Below, piece by piece: positions 1 to 12,900 of a stretch of DNA of 64,000 nt. The notes under the pieces were generated by a model, which saw only the letters and a program-made list of their open reading frames with translations, did no database searches and was not told where the DNA came from. Source of the stretch: Plectrocnemia conspersa (taxonomy: Eukaryota > Arthropoda > Insecta > Trichoptera > Polycentropodidae); contig VTFK01000144.1 of assembly GCA_009617715.1 (NCBI GenBank), forward strand, positions 434,001 to 498,000. Direction: 5' to 3'. Both the position numbers and the translations under genes were made by a program. The number at the start of each line of letters is the position of its first letter. Position 1 is the stretch's first letter.

Positions 1-596
1 GGCTCATAATCGAGCTATCGTCCTGAAAGTTGCTGCTCGGTTCTGACTGGGCCCGATATGCATATAGCTTATAGTTGGCCCTGGGTATGATACGCCTTTG
101 CCCACCATAGTGTGAGACCAGTCCTTGACTATTCTCCTTGATAACTTGTGGGCTCGTGTTTCGCAATGAGGAAGAATAAGTGCTTCCGGCATTTCTGCAG
201 ACCACTTTAATGTGCGACTGACTTTCTAAAAAGCTTTTGAGATAAGAATTTGTAAACTTGATCGCATTCCATTCTGCGACTGGCTGGGAGAAATAGCCCC
301 TACAATCACATTTCTAATGTTTTTTGATTAATAGCATTTATAAGAATACACTTCTTTATTATTGCTAACTTCCTAGTTGTACAAAAATTCTATGTGTACA
401 TGTTTTGTGACGACTCATAATAAATTGTAGTAATTATTTTCAAGGCATTACTTAGACGCAATGATATACGGTATCTTTGGGTTCATCGATTTTCATTTCA
501 TGGAACTTGCATTACAATATCATATTAATGTACATGTTATTTGCTTCTACGTTCATATTATATGCTATATATTAAACATATTGTAAATAGTTTCAG
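1..596. other. dpy intron sequence at left edge
   Basis: This is the 3' part of an intron ahead of the exon at 597. On the minus strand 1-192 is open and reads, for example, EALILPHCETRAHKLSRRIV and VSYPGPTISYMHIGPSQN. It looks like a piece of old coding sequence, perhaps from a retroelement, but I recognise no family. 193-596 is AT-rich with nothing recognisable. Confidence 0.5.
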
Positions 597-920
597 AAGA
601 CAAATCAAGACCGCCTATCTCATCAGATCCCTGCAATCCATCTCCTTGTGGACCGAACGCAAAGTGTACATCTCGCGAAGGTTCACCAGCTTGCACTTGT
701 TTACCTGGATACACCTCATATCCGCCTAATTGCCGTCCAGAGTGCACCATCAACTCCGAGTGTCCTGGAAATCTGGCTTGCATCAATCAAAAGTGCTTGG
801 ACCCTTGCCCCGGTTCTTGTGGTTATAATGCTCAGTGTTCAGTGGTAAATCATAATGCAGTGTGTGTTTGCAATCGAGGATACACCGGAGATCCGTTCTC
901 AGGCTGCATGGAGATTCCTG
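597..920 (+). CDS. dpy: dpy exon: EGF-DPY-EGF module before the repeat units
   Basis: A single 324-nt exon with acceptor tttcag at 591-596, donor gtgagt from 921, and phase 1 at both ends. It reads DPCNPSPCGPNAKC near the start, a DPY core with CRPECTINSEC, then DPCPGSCGYNAQC and GYTGDPFSGC. This is the standard dumpy module: an EGF, a DPY core of about 21 residues, then a second EGF. It resembles the type-5 modules of the units that follow. No in-frame start or signal peptide is seen, so it is an internal exon. The next intact exon in the same phase is 3058-3393. Confidence 0.93.
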
Positions 921-3900
921 GTGAGTCAATTTTATCGATTATATACATTTTAATACAATTTATAAACATGTATTTATTCACCGCATCATGAATAAGATGA
1001 ATGAGTGTGAATTTTTTATTTAATTCAGTGATTACAAACTGGAACATATTGTCTTCATCTTATGCATGATATTGCAATTTATGGTTGTCTAACATTAAAT
1101 ATATTCATACTTAGCAATAAAATACGCAGCCATAAGTTACAATTGAACTATATTAATATTGTAGTTAGTTTGGGCACATATACTTACAAATAATGGGCAT
1201 ATTTTTAGATTTAATCATACTTTTAAAAAAATTTTAGTCAATTTTATTATAGAAGATAAATTAAAACTGAATCTAAAAGTATTTTTATGCCCAAGCTTTA
1301 TTTATTTAGTTAAGTGTAGGATACTAATAATACATGACAAGTTAAATTATATGTAAGCTTAAACCTTTATCACGTTTTTAATGACGACAATGCAAATAAT
1401 AAAAAAATACAGTATTAAAAAATCGATAAAAAATGGCTTTGTCAATTTTGTACTATAGATTAAATAGCAGTTAAAAGTAAAACAATAGTAACGTTAGTAA
1501 GCATACTTAATTTATCAATCTATAGTTTTGTGCACATTTAAAGAAAACTTAACCAATACATGTATATATAAACTATGGGGGAAAATATTAAAACATTTTT
1601 CTTAAAAAATAAATAAAAATATGGATTGTTTTATAGTGGAACAAATATTTAGATGAATATTATCAGTAAATAAATTACATTTTTAAATTTTTCGTGTAAT
1701 TTATCCCTTACTTATAATATTAACTAGCCATCACTGTTGAAATATTTACGTTCTATAAAAACCGTGGGTACTCTTTTTTGCAATATATTAAATATTTTTT
1801 TAGAATGTATCAATATTAAAGCATATTATAGGTAGAAGTTTAACTTGTCAGATTATAAACGATGTTTTCAAATAGTCGATTAATGACATAAAAAGATGAG
1901 TTATATGCAAGCTATTAAGTAATATAAAAAAAATTAAAAAATTAGAATAGGTTTAACGTTTATTCGACTACATCGATTATGATTTATTGGTTTTCATTTT
2001 GTTAGGTTTATTGTAGTTTTGTGCTTGCATGGTTTAGCTTTATGCTGAAAAGGAGACAAACCCAGGTAGGTTAATGTCTCCCAACGATTTGCTGCCTGCG
2101 AAGAAGGATTACGTATTAAGTGCTTGGTTGCGCCTAATCATACTCATCGATATTAAATTGCGATTAATCGTATTATGAAAGTCCTCAGCCACTAATACGA
2201 AATAACATCAAAATAAGTTATGAAGTTTTAATCGCGCGCTAAACCAGAAATAGTATTATCATGCCAATACTATGTCTTAAAAAAGTGCGCAATTAAAATA
2301 TTTATTTCTTATTTATAATACATAACCATTGATTAATATGCAGTCATATCACTCACCATACCAAACCCTACAATTGAAATGTCTTGAATGAATGCCTTTG
2401 ATAAACAGTGCTTTACTACGGATATAATTTTTGGGAAAATACGCTTGCCCCTCTCGTGTTGTTATGCTAAGGAGAAAAATAAGCTTTTGAATTGTACGCT
2501 GAAATAATCAAACTAATACGGTAAAAGACTAATATAATAGATAAGGTTGAATACATAGTGCGATAAATCTAAAAGTATTTGCCTGAAGGAAAAATATATC
2601 GATGCAGCTTTGATAACAGCTTTATATGCCTATTTGTAGGCAGGGTCTTAACAAATAATCTTTGATAAAAAAAACATACGATAGAATATCAACCCATCGC
2701 CTTGCGGTCCCAACAGTCAGTGCAGAGTAGTGAACGGACAGGGAGTCTGTTCGTGCTTACCTTCGTACGTCGGGTCGCCGCCCGCGTGTAGGCCCGAGTG
2801 CGTAGTCAGTTCCGAATGTTCGCAAGACAAGGCTTGTTTCAATCAGAAATGTACCAACCCTTGCCCAGGCCCTTGCGGTACTAACGCCCGATGCACCGTC
2901 AACAACCACAGTCCCATATGCTCGTGCAACCAGGGATACACAGGAGACCCCTTCTCTAGATGTTACCCGATTCCTCGTGAGTTTAAATAGAATTGCCACG
3001 GTTGGCACCGAATCGCTTTTTCGTCTCATTAAATTCACGGCACACGTTCGATTTCAGCCCCGACAGCGCCCGTACAGAACGACCCTTACAGAGATCCTTG
3101 CGTACCGTCACCGTGCGGTCTTAACTCTCAATGCAGAGACATTGGCGGCGTGCCGTCGTGCTCTTGCCTACCCAATTACGCAGGAAGCCCACCGAACTGT
3201 AGACCCGAGTGCACAATTAATCCGGAATGCCCAAGCAACAGGGCTTGCATGACAGAAAAATGTCGCGATCCCTGTCCGGGATCGTGCGGTGTCGGAGCTC
3301 AATGCAACGTCATCAATCATACTCCGGCGTGCACTTGTCCCGACGGATACACAGGAGATCCGTTTTCGAACTGCTATCCGAAACCGCCGCCACGTAAGAA
3401 TCAGTTACCCCTAGTTTGATATAACTTTAGCCAATGAACCCGTGACTTCACTTACGTTGATGTATAATTCTAGCTGTTGAACCCCAAGCGGCAGACCCTT
3501 GCAATCCGTCTCCGTGCGGATCAAACGCAAATTGCAATGACGGCGTTTGCACTTGCATTCCCGAATACCAAGGAGACCCTTACTATGGATGTAGACCTGA
3601 ATGCGTCGTTAGCGCAGACTGTCCTAGAGACAGGGCTTGCATGCGAAACAAATGCCAAGACCCGTGCCCCGGCACTTGCGGTCAAAACGCAGTTTGCGAC
3701 GTTATCAATCACATACCAATGTGCAATTGCCCGCCGGGAATGTCTGGAAACGCGTTCGTCGACTGCAGACCAATGCAGGGTACGTTCAATGACAATGCCT
3801 ATTGCGACTAACACCTTGAATTATGACCGCTTCGTCGCTATTTCATTCTCACTCGTTACTAGCGTGACGCTTATTTCTGAACACTTTGCCCCCGAACAGC

Positions 3901-6900
3901 TCCAGTCGTGACGAACCCTTGTAGTCCGTCGCCCTGCGGTCCCAACAGTCAATGCAGAGAAATCAACGGACAAGCCGTGTGCTCTTGCGTACCAGGATTT
4001 ATAGGAAGCCCGCCCTCCTGCAGACCCGAATGCGTTGTCAGTTCAGAGTGTCCCCAAAACGAGGCCTGTAGCAATCAGAAATGTAGAGACCCGTGCCCAG
4101 GAACTTGCGGAGTAGGCGCCAGATGCGAAGTGATAAACCATAATCCCATATGCTCGTGCCCGGCCAGATACACTGGCGATCCGTTCGTCAGATGTCAACC
4201 CATACGTAAGATTCAGCTACGCTATTTTTGTGAACAAAGCGCTTTTTCACTACTATGGACCTAAAACTCAAACGTTTTAAACTCCACAGCGGAATCACTC
4301 CCCGTGCCCGTGAACCCATGCCAACCCTCGCCGTGCGGTCCCAATTCCCAATGTAGGGAAGTGGGCGATTCTCCATCTTGCACGTGCCTGCCAGAATTCA
4401 TAGGATCCCCACCAAACTGTAGGCCGGAGTGCGTAAGCAACTCCGAATGCTCGAGTCACCTTGCGTGCATAAATCAGAAGTGCAGAGACCCGTGTCCTGG
4501 ATCTTGCGGTGCCAACGCCGAATGTCGCGTTGTCAGTCATACTCCGATGTGCGTATGCGCGGTAGGATTCACGGGTGATCCGTTTATTAGATGCTATGAA
4601 CTTCAAGGTTTTATTACACGAGCTTGCAATATATTTAACAATTGATTCGATTTTATTTATTTAAAATTTGTAGCAGCTGTGATACATGATGTTTCTACTC
4701 CTTGTACTCCATCACCTTGTGGAATTAACGCAATTTGTACTGAGAGGCAAAAATCAGGATCCTGTACTTGTAGGGCTGGATATTTCGGAAACCCTTACGA
4801 AGGCTGCCGACCCGAATGTGTTGTTAATTCTGATTGTCCTTCTAATCGTGCGTGTGTTCGCGAAAAATGCCAAGATCCTTGCCCTGGAACTTGTTCTACG
4901 AATGCTGACTGTCAAGTTATAAACCATCTTCCAACATGTTATTGTCGCGTCGGTTATACGGGCGATCCTTTCCGATATTGTAATTTGCAAACTACGCGTA
5001 AGTTTACTGTTGTTTTAGATCTTTTTTATTTTTGTACAGATTGAAACATAAACTAGAAACAATATTGAGTTATATGTTGAATGTATCGGCATTTTTGTTT
5101 TGTTTTGCGATAAGCCTAAAACATTTTAAATTGAATTAAGGTAGTTATTATGTAAATTTTATAAAGGTTTTGTAGTAATAACGTGTAACCATATTAACTT
5201 AACAATCATACTTAAATAATTTAATATATTCATATTACTTTTTAGCGAAAGATCCAATACCAACAGACCCTTGTAATCCATCACCTTGTGGACCAAATAG
5301 CCAATGCAGACAATCAAATGGTCAAGCAACATGTAGTTGCTTGCCTGGATATATAGGCACACCACCTTCTTGTCGACCAGAATGTACCTTAAGTTCTGAA
5401 TGTTCTTTGAATATGGCGTGCATTAATAACAAATGTGCCGATCCTTGTCCAAAACACTGTGGGAGAAATACAAATTGCCAAACAATAAGCCATAGTCCAA
5501 TATGTTCTTGCATCAATGGCTACACTGGAGATCCATTCACCTTGTGTACACCATGTAAGAAATAATGCTTTTCATTACAAAAATATAACTCGTTCTGTAC
5601 ATATGTATATTTACAACAAAAAAAATTTCAGTGCCACCTCCAGAACCACCTAAACAAGACTATGTAAACCCTTGTGTACCATCACCATGTGGTCCAAATT
5701 CTCAATGTAGAGATATTGGAGGAGTGCCTTCTTGTAGCTGCTTACAAAACTATATGGGAAGTCCTCCGAATTGTAGATCAGAATGCACAATCAATCCTGA
5801 GTGTCCAAGTAATAAAGCATGCATGAATGAAAAATGTAGAGATCCATGCCCAGGCTCATGTGGTTTGAACGCGCAATGTGCGATTGTAAATCACACTCCA
5901 ATTTGTACATGTATAGATGGATACACAGGTGATCCATTTACAAATTGTTATCCCAAGCCACTGCGTAAGTTTAACACAAATAAAATATTTTGTTTTAGTT
6001 GTACAAAGCATTAAAATATTATTTTACTTTAGCTGTTGAACCTCAAGCTTCAGACCCTTGCAATCCATCACCTTGTGGGCCTAATGCTAATTGTAACGAT
6101 GGAGTTTGCACTTGTATTCCCGAATATCAAGGAGATCCTTACGCAGGTTGTAGACCAGAATGCGTCGTGAGTGCAGATTGTCCATGGAACAAGGCTTGTA
6201 TGAGAAACAAATGCTTAGACCCTTGTCCAGGAACATGCGGCCAAAATGCAAATTGTGATGTAATAAATCATATTCCTATGTGTACTTGTCCTCAAGGAAT
6301 GAGTGGTAACGCTTTCGTTGAATGTAGACCAATGCGAGGTATATATATTTTGTTTATAAAGTTCATATTATATTATAAGTTCTATAATATAAACTTTAAA
6401 ACACCTTAGATCCGGTTGTTACAAATCCTTGTAACCCATCTCCGTGCGGACCAAACAGCCAATGTAGAGAAATTAATGGGCAAGCCGTCTGCTCATGTGT
6501 ACCAGGATATATTGGAAGTCCACCGACTTGTAGGCCTGAATGCATCGTTAGCTCTGAATGTCCTCAAAATGAAGCTTGTAGCAATCAAAAATGTATAAAT
6601 CCTTGTCCTGGTACATGCGGAATAGGTGCAAGATGCGAAGTAGTAAACCATAATCCGATTTGCACATGCCAAAACAGATACACCGGCGATCCATTTGTAA
6701 GATGTTCTCCTATATGTAAGTTCAACATTTGATAATACGCTTAATGATGTAGAATTATAAAGTGCAGATGTATATTTATTTTTATTATTTTAGTGGATGC
6801 GCCACCAATTTTTGTAAACCCTTGTCAGCCCTCACCGTGTGGACCTAATTCGCAATGTAAGCAAGCTGGCGATTCGCCATCTTGCTCATGCTTACCAGAA

Positions 6901-9900
6901 TTTATAGGCTCTCCACCAAATTGTAGACCAGAATGCGCTAGCAATTCAGAATGCTCTAGCCATTTAGCATGTATCAATAACAAATGCAAAGATCCATGTC
7001 CAGGATCTTGCGGTGCAAATGCTGAATGTAGAGTCGTTAGTCATACACCGATGTGCATTTGCACTGTAGGATACACGGGCGATCCGTTCGTACAATGCTT
7101 TGTGCAACAGGCAGATCCTCCAACGGAAAAAGAAAGACCCACGCCTTGTACGCCGTCACCATGCGGTGCTAACGCTATTTGCAAAGAGCAATTCGGCGCC
7201 GGGTCATGCTCATGTCTACCAGAATATTTTGGAAATCCATACGAAGGATGTAGACCTGAATGCGTCATAAATTCTGACTGTCCATCAAACAGAGCTTGTA
7301 TAAGAAACAAATGTCAAGACCCTTGCCCTGGAACTTGCGGCCAAAACTCCGATTGCCAAGTGATAAACCATCTGCCGTCTTGCACTTGCAGAATCGGTTA
7401 TACTGGAGATCCATTCCGTTACTGCAACGTGTACCGTGAACGTAAGATTTTATATTTATACCAAATTATCTATAACGTATTATCATTTTTAACTTAAATA
7501 CTCCTACAGCGGCTTGTGTTAGCATATGTGCCACCAATATTTACTTAAATAAATGGATGCAGTAGACTCATTATTGTAGATTTTTCAAGTAGAAAAAGTA
7601 TCTTTTTTAGAATCATGATTTTGTTATTGTATCACTATGATTAAACTTACCATAATCTTTTATAAGCATCATTTTTATACAGTTAAGAATAAATCTTTTT
7701 AACATTTTACCAAGAAAAATAATCAATATTGACGAGAGCCTCTTGTTATTTACATATATTTTTTTACAACAGCTGCTCTTACTCTTCCTGTTAACCCGTG
7801 CAACCCAACACCTTGCGGACCCAACAGTCAATGTAGAGAAATAAACATGCAAGCAGTTTGTTCATGTTTACCGTCGTATATTGGATCACCGCCTGCTTGC
7901 CGACCTGAATGTGTAGTCAGTTCTGAATGTCCGCAAGACAAAGCTTGTTTCAATCAGAAATGTACAGACCCATGTCCTGGCCCTTGCGGAACTAATGCCC
8001 GATGCAGTGTCAACAATCATAGTCCCATATGCTCATGCAATCAAGGATATACGGGAGATCCTTTCTCTAGATGTTATTCAATACCTCGTGAGTTTTTTTA
8101 TTTATTAATATGTTAAAAGTTTATGGGAAAAATCATTATCACTATTAAATTTCAGCTCCAATTGAACCACCAAAAAGAGATCCGTATAGAGATCCATGTG
8201 TACCAACTCCTTGCGGACTTAACTCTCAATGCAGAGATATAGGAGGAGTACCATCTTGCACATGTCTATCTAATTACATCGGAAGTCCACCTAATTGTAG
8301 ATCTGAGTGTACCATTAATCCGGAATGTCCAAGTAATAAAGCTTGCATGAATGAAAAGTGCCGCGACCCATGCCCTGGTTCATGCGGTCTCCAAGCTCAG
8401 TGCTCAGTAATCAACCACACACCAATATGCACATGTCCTGATGGATACACTGGAGATCCATTTACAAACTGTTATCCGAAACCTCCACGTAAGATTAATT
8501 TACAAATTTATTCTTATATAGAATTTACATTATACAGACGGATTATATTAAATTTTAGCTGTCGTACCTCAAGCGTCCGATCCTTGCAATCCATCACCAT
8601 GCGGACCTAACGCCAATTGCAACAATGGTATTTGTACTTGTATTCCTGAATATCAAGGAGATCCTTACTCAGGATGTAGACCAGAATGTGTCGTTAGTGC
8701 TGATTGTGCTAGAAATAAAGCATGCATACGAAATAAATGCTCAGATCCATGTCCTGGAACTTGCGGCCAAAATGCAATTTGTGAAGTAATCAATCATATA
8801 CCAATGTGTAACTGCCCTCAAGGAATGATTGGAAACGCATTTATTGAATGCAGACCTATTCAAGGTATATAACAATACAAAGCACTCAGAAGAATTGCCT
8901 CATTTTCTTATTAAAACATTTTATTATTATAAATATAGCTCCGGTAAAACAAATCCCTGTTCTCCATCACCGTGCGGTCCAAACAGTCAATGTCGGGAAA
9001 TAAATGGACAAGGAGTATGTTCTTGTTTAATGGGATTCATCGGAAGCCCACCTACTTGTAGACCAGAATGCGTCGTTAGCTCGGAATGCCCTCAAGATAA
9101 GGCGTGCTCGAATCAAAAATGTATAGACCCTTGCCCTGGAACTTGTGGAATCAATACAAAGTGTAACGTCATTCATCATAATCCCATCTGTTCTTGTATA
9201 TCTGGTTACACTGGAGATCCGTTCACCAGATGTTACACTATTCGTAAGTGAACATCGTCTTTTTATATATATATATTTTATTTTAACATATATAATGATA
9301 CTTTTAGTATATATATTTTTTATATTCACATATATATTAATATTTTAGCACCTCAAAGAGATCCTATTCCAAGCGATCCGTGTAACCCGTCACCATGCGG
9401 GCCAAACAGTGAATGTAAACAAATCGGGGATACACATTCTTGTAGATGCTTACCTACATTCATAGGATCGCCTCCAAATTGTCGCCCAGAATGTATATCA
9501 AATAACGATTGTTCATCGAATATGGCATGCATTTCTCAGAAATGTAAAGATCCTTGCCCCGGCTCGTGCGGAGTTAACGCTCAATGTTATGTAGTGAATC
9601 ATAGTCCGACATGCACGTGTATATCTGGATATACAGGCAATCCGTTCACGCAATGCTTGCCGATAGAAGTACAACCCAGCAAAGATTCTCTCACTCCATG
9701 CTATCCATCGCCGTGTGGAGCGAACGCCGAATGCAGAGAATTGAACAATGCCGGATCTTGCACTTGCATACTTGGATATTTTGGAAATCCATATGAAGTT
9801 TGCAAACCAGAATGTGTTGTGAGCACCGATTGTTCTTCTAATAGAGCTTGTATTGGAAATAAATGTGTAGATCCTTGTATCGGAGCGTGTGGAACAAACG

Positions 9901-12900
9901 CTTACTGTCAAGCAGTTAATCACTTACCGACTTGTACATGCATTGAGGGATATACAGGAAATGCGTACCAATACTGCAACGTTATTCAAAGACGTTAGTA
10001 CATTTATATCGAATATTAATATAAATTAAAAATATTTAACATTAATTTATTTATAGCACTAGAAATTCTATCTTCACCGTGTGAACCAAACCCTTGTGGA
10101 CCCAATTCTGTATGTAGAATAAACAACAATCAAGCCACTTGCGCTTGCATAGACATGATGATTGGAAACCCTCCAAATTGTAGACCTGAATGTGTCAGTA
10201 ACTCAGAATGCTCGTCAGATAAGAGTTGCAGTAATAAAAAATGTATCGATCCATGTCCGGGAACGTGCGGAGCTGGAGCCACATGTATTGTAGTAAACCA
10301 CAGTCCAATTTGTTCTTGTAAAGTCGGATATACAGGAGATCCGTTTAGTAGATGCACATTGGTTCCTCCCTGTAAGTTAAAACAATTATTAATCTTTGCA
10401 TATATACGTTACTAGTTAATAAAATAATTATTTTGAAACAATCTGTCCCTATCTATTTAATTTATTTAATTTGAATTTAAATAGAACATTACTGTGTATA
10501 TGTACAATATACATATATAAACAAGCTGGAATATTAATGTAACAATGTTTTTTATAGCTAAAATTGAACCTATTGAAACCAATCCTTGTGTGCCGTCACC
10601 GTGCGGACCTAATTCAATATGCCAAAGAGTCGGAGATGTACCATCTTGCACATGCTTATCAAACTTCATAGGAACTCCTCCAAATTGTAGACCTGAATGT
10701 ACAATCAATTCAGATTGCAGTAGCAATTTGGCTTGCATTAACACTAAATGTCAAGATCCATGTCCAGGATCGTGCGGATTGAACGCTAGGTGTAATGTCA
10801 TCAATCACACTCCCATATGTACATGCATAGAAAGATACACAGGAGATCCATTTACAAGCTGTCAACCAATACCGCAAGGTAGCATTATAAAACAATAATA
10901 TAACATATAGTGTTGAATGAATCTCATGAATTTAATTTATAGATACTCCCGTACCTGTGCCGAGTGATCCGTGCAGATTGTGCGGATCAAACACCAAATG
11001 TGAAAATGGTGTCTGTTCATGTTTGACCAATTATTATGGCGATCCGTATAGCGGTTGTCGTCCGGAGTGTATCCTAAACGAAGATTGCTCCAGAGATAAA
11101 GCTTGTATTAGAAATAAATGCAATAATCCATGCTTGAATGCCTGTGGACAGAATGCTTTATGTGATGTCATCAACCATGTTCCGATGTGCTCTTGTCCAT
11201 TGGATACTACTGGAAATGCTTTTGTCAATTGTTATGCTTATAAAGGTATTGATCTTTTCATTCATAATATCTTTATATAAAAAAAATATTAACACTTGTT
11301 TATGATAGCTCCAGTATTGCCATCAAATCCTTGCCAACCATCACCTTGTGGTCCAAATAGTGTTTGCCGCGAGATAAACAACCAAGCTGTTTGCTCTTGC
11401 ATCACTGGTTATATAGGCTCACCGCCAACTTGTCGTCCAGAATGTGTAACAAGCGGAGACTGCCGTCTCAGTGAAGCTTGTTCGAACCAGAAATGCATAG
11501 ATCCTTGTCCGGGATCGTGCGGATACAATGCCAAATGTCAAGTTTTGAATCATAATCCTATCTGTACATGTAACGCCGGTTACACTGGCGATCCATTTGT
11601 ACGCTGCCTCATAATACGTAAGAACCTTTATATACATATATAATATATATATTTTTATATAATATATATACTACATATATAAATATTGAGTAACAGTACC
11701 AACTATTTTGATGAATTCTATATATATTATAATGCTAATTGAAACATTCGCTGATTCTTGAATTTTTGTACTATAGAAAACACTCCAGAGATTAGAGATC
11801 CTTGTCAGCCGTCACCTTGTGGGCAATTCGGTGAATGTAAAGTGAACGGCGATTCGTACACTTGTCGTTGCTTAGCGAACACAATAGGCGCACCACCGAA
11901 CTGCAGATATGAATGTACAAGCAACTCTGAATGTGCTTATCACTTAGCTTGTATTGATAACAGATGTAAAGATCCGTGTCCTGGAGTTTGTGGACAGAAC
12001 GCCGAATGCCGAGTTGTGAGTCACTCGCCGAATTGCGCATGCATTAATGGTTATTATGGAGATCCGTTCAGAAGTTGTATATTGAAAGAAGGTTGGTTAA
12101 ATCTATATATAAAATATTATGATCCATGAACATATTTATAATTTAAACATACACGATAGAAACTAGTCCCCGTCCGGCCGATTTGATTTATCCATGTCTT
12201 CCAAATCCATGCGGAGCAAACGCAATGTGCCGAGAGCAAAATAACGCCGGATCTTGCACATGCTTACCAAATTACTTCGGTAATCCTTATGAAGTATGCC
12301 GTCCGGAATGTGTGCTCAATACTGATTGTCCTTCAAACAAGGCTTGCACTCAAAACAGATGCGTCGATCCATGTGTCGGTGTATGCGGTCAAAATGCAAT
12401 CTGTCAAGTCATAAATCATTCACCATCTTGTACATGTTTGAGTGGATATACAGGAGATCCGTTTATCGTTTGTAGTATTCAATATAAACGTAAGTTATAG
12501 CTGGATAATAAATTATTTATTATATTTTTTTTGTTAATCGTATAATTATGATGATAGCTATTAAAGTACCAAAGAACCCGTGTCAACCATCACCATGTGG
12601 ACCAAATAGTGTTTGCCGAGAGATAAACAATCAAGCTGTATGCACTTGTGAACCCAACTTTATCGGATCACCACCAAATTGCCGACCAGAATGTGTAGTC
12701 AGTTCTGAATGTCTTCAAGACAAAGCTTGCGTAAATCAAAAATGTGTCAATCCATGTCCACAACCGTGCGGACAAAACACAAACTGCAATGTTTACTATC
12801 ATAGCCCCGTTTGCACTTGTATCAATGGGTATACTGGCGATCCATTCTCAAGATGTTATCGCATTCCTCGTAAGTTCAATGAGTAATCATCAGAGTCCGG

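Noticed and set aside
3477..3911. Long open frame of 144 codons in another frame over dpy exon 3474-3779
   Set aside because: It lacks the cysteine pattern and overlaps a module in the correct frame; it is a shadow of the GC-rich exon.
9260..9340. TA-rich tandem in a dpy intron as a regulatory site
   Set aside because: Simple AT microsatellite sequence, also at 11636-11690 and 45650-45670; nothing suggests function.
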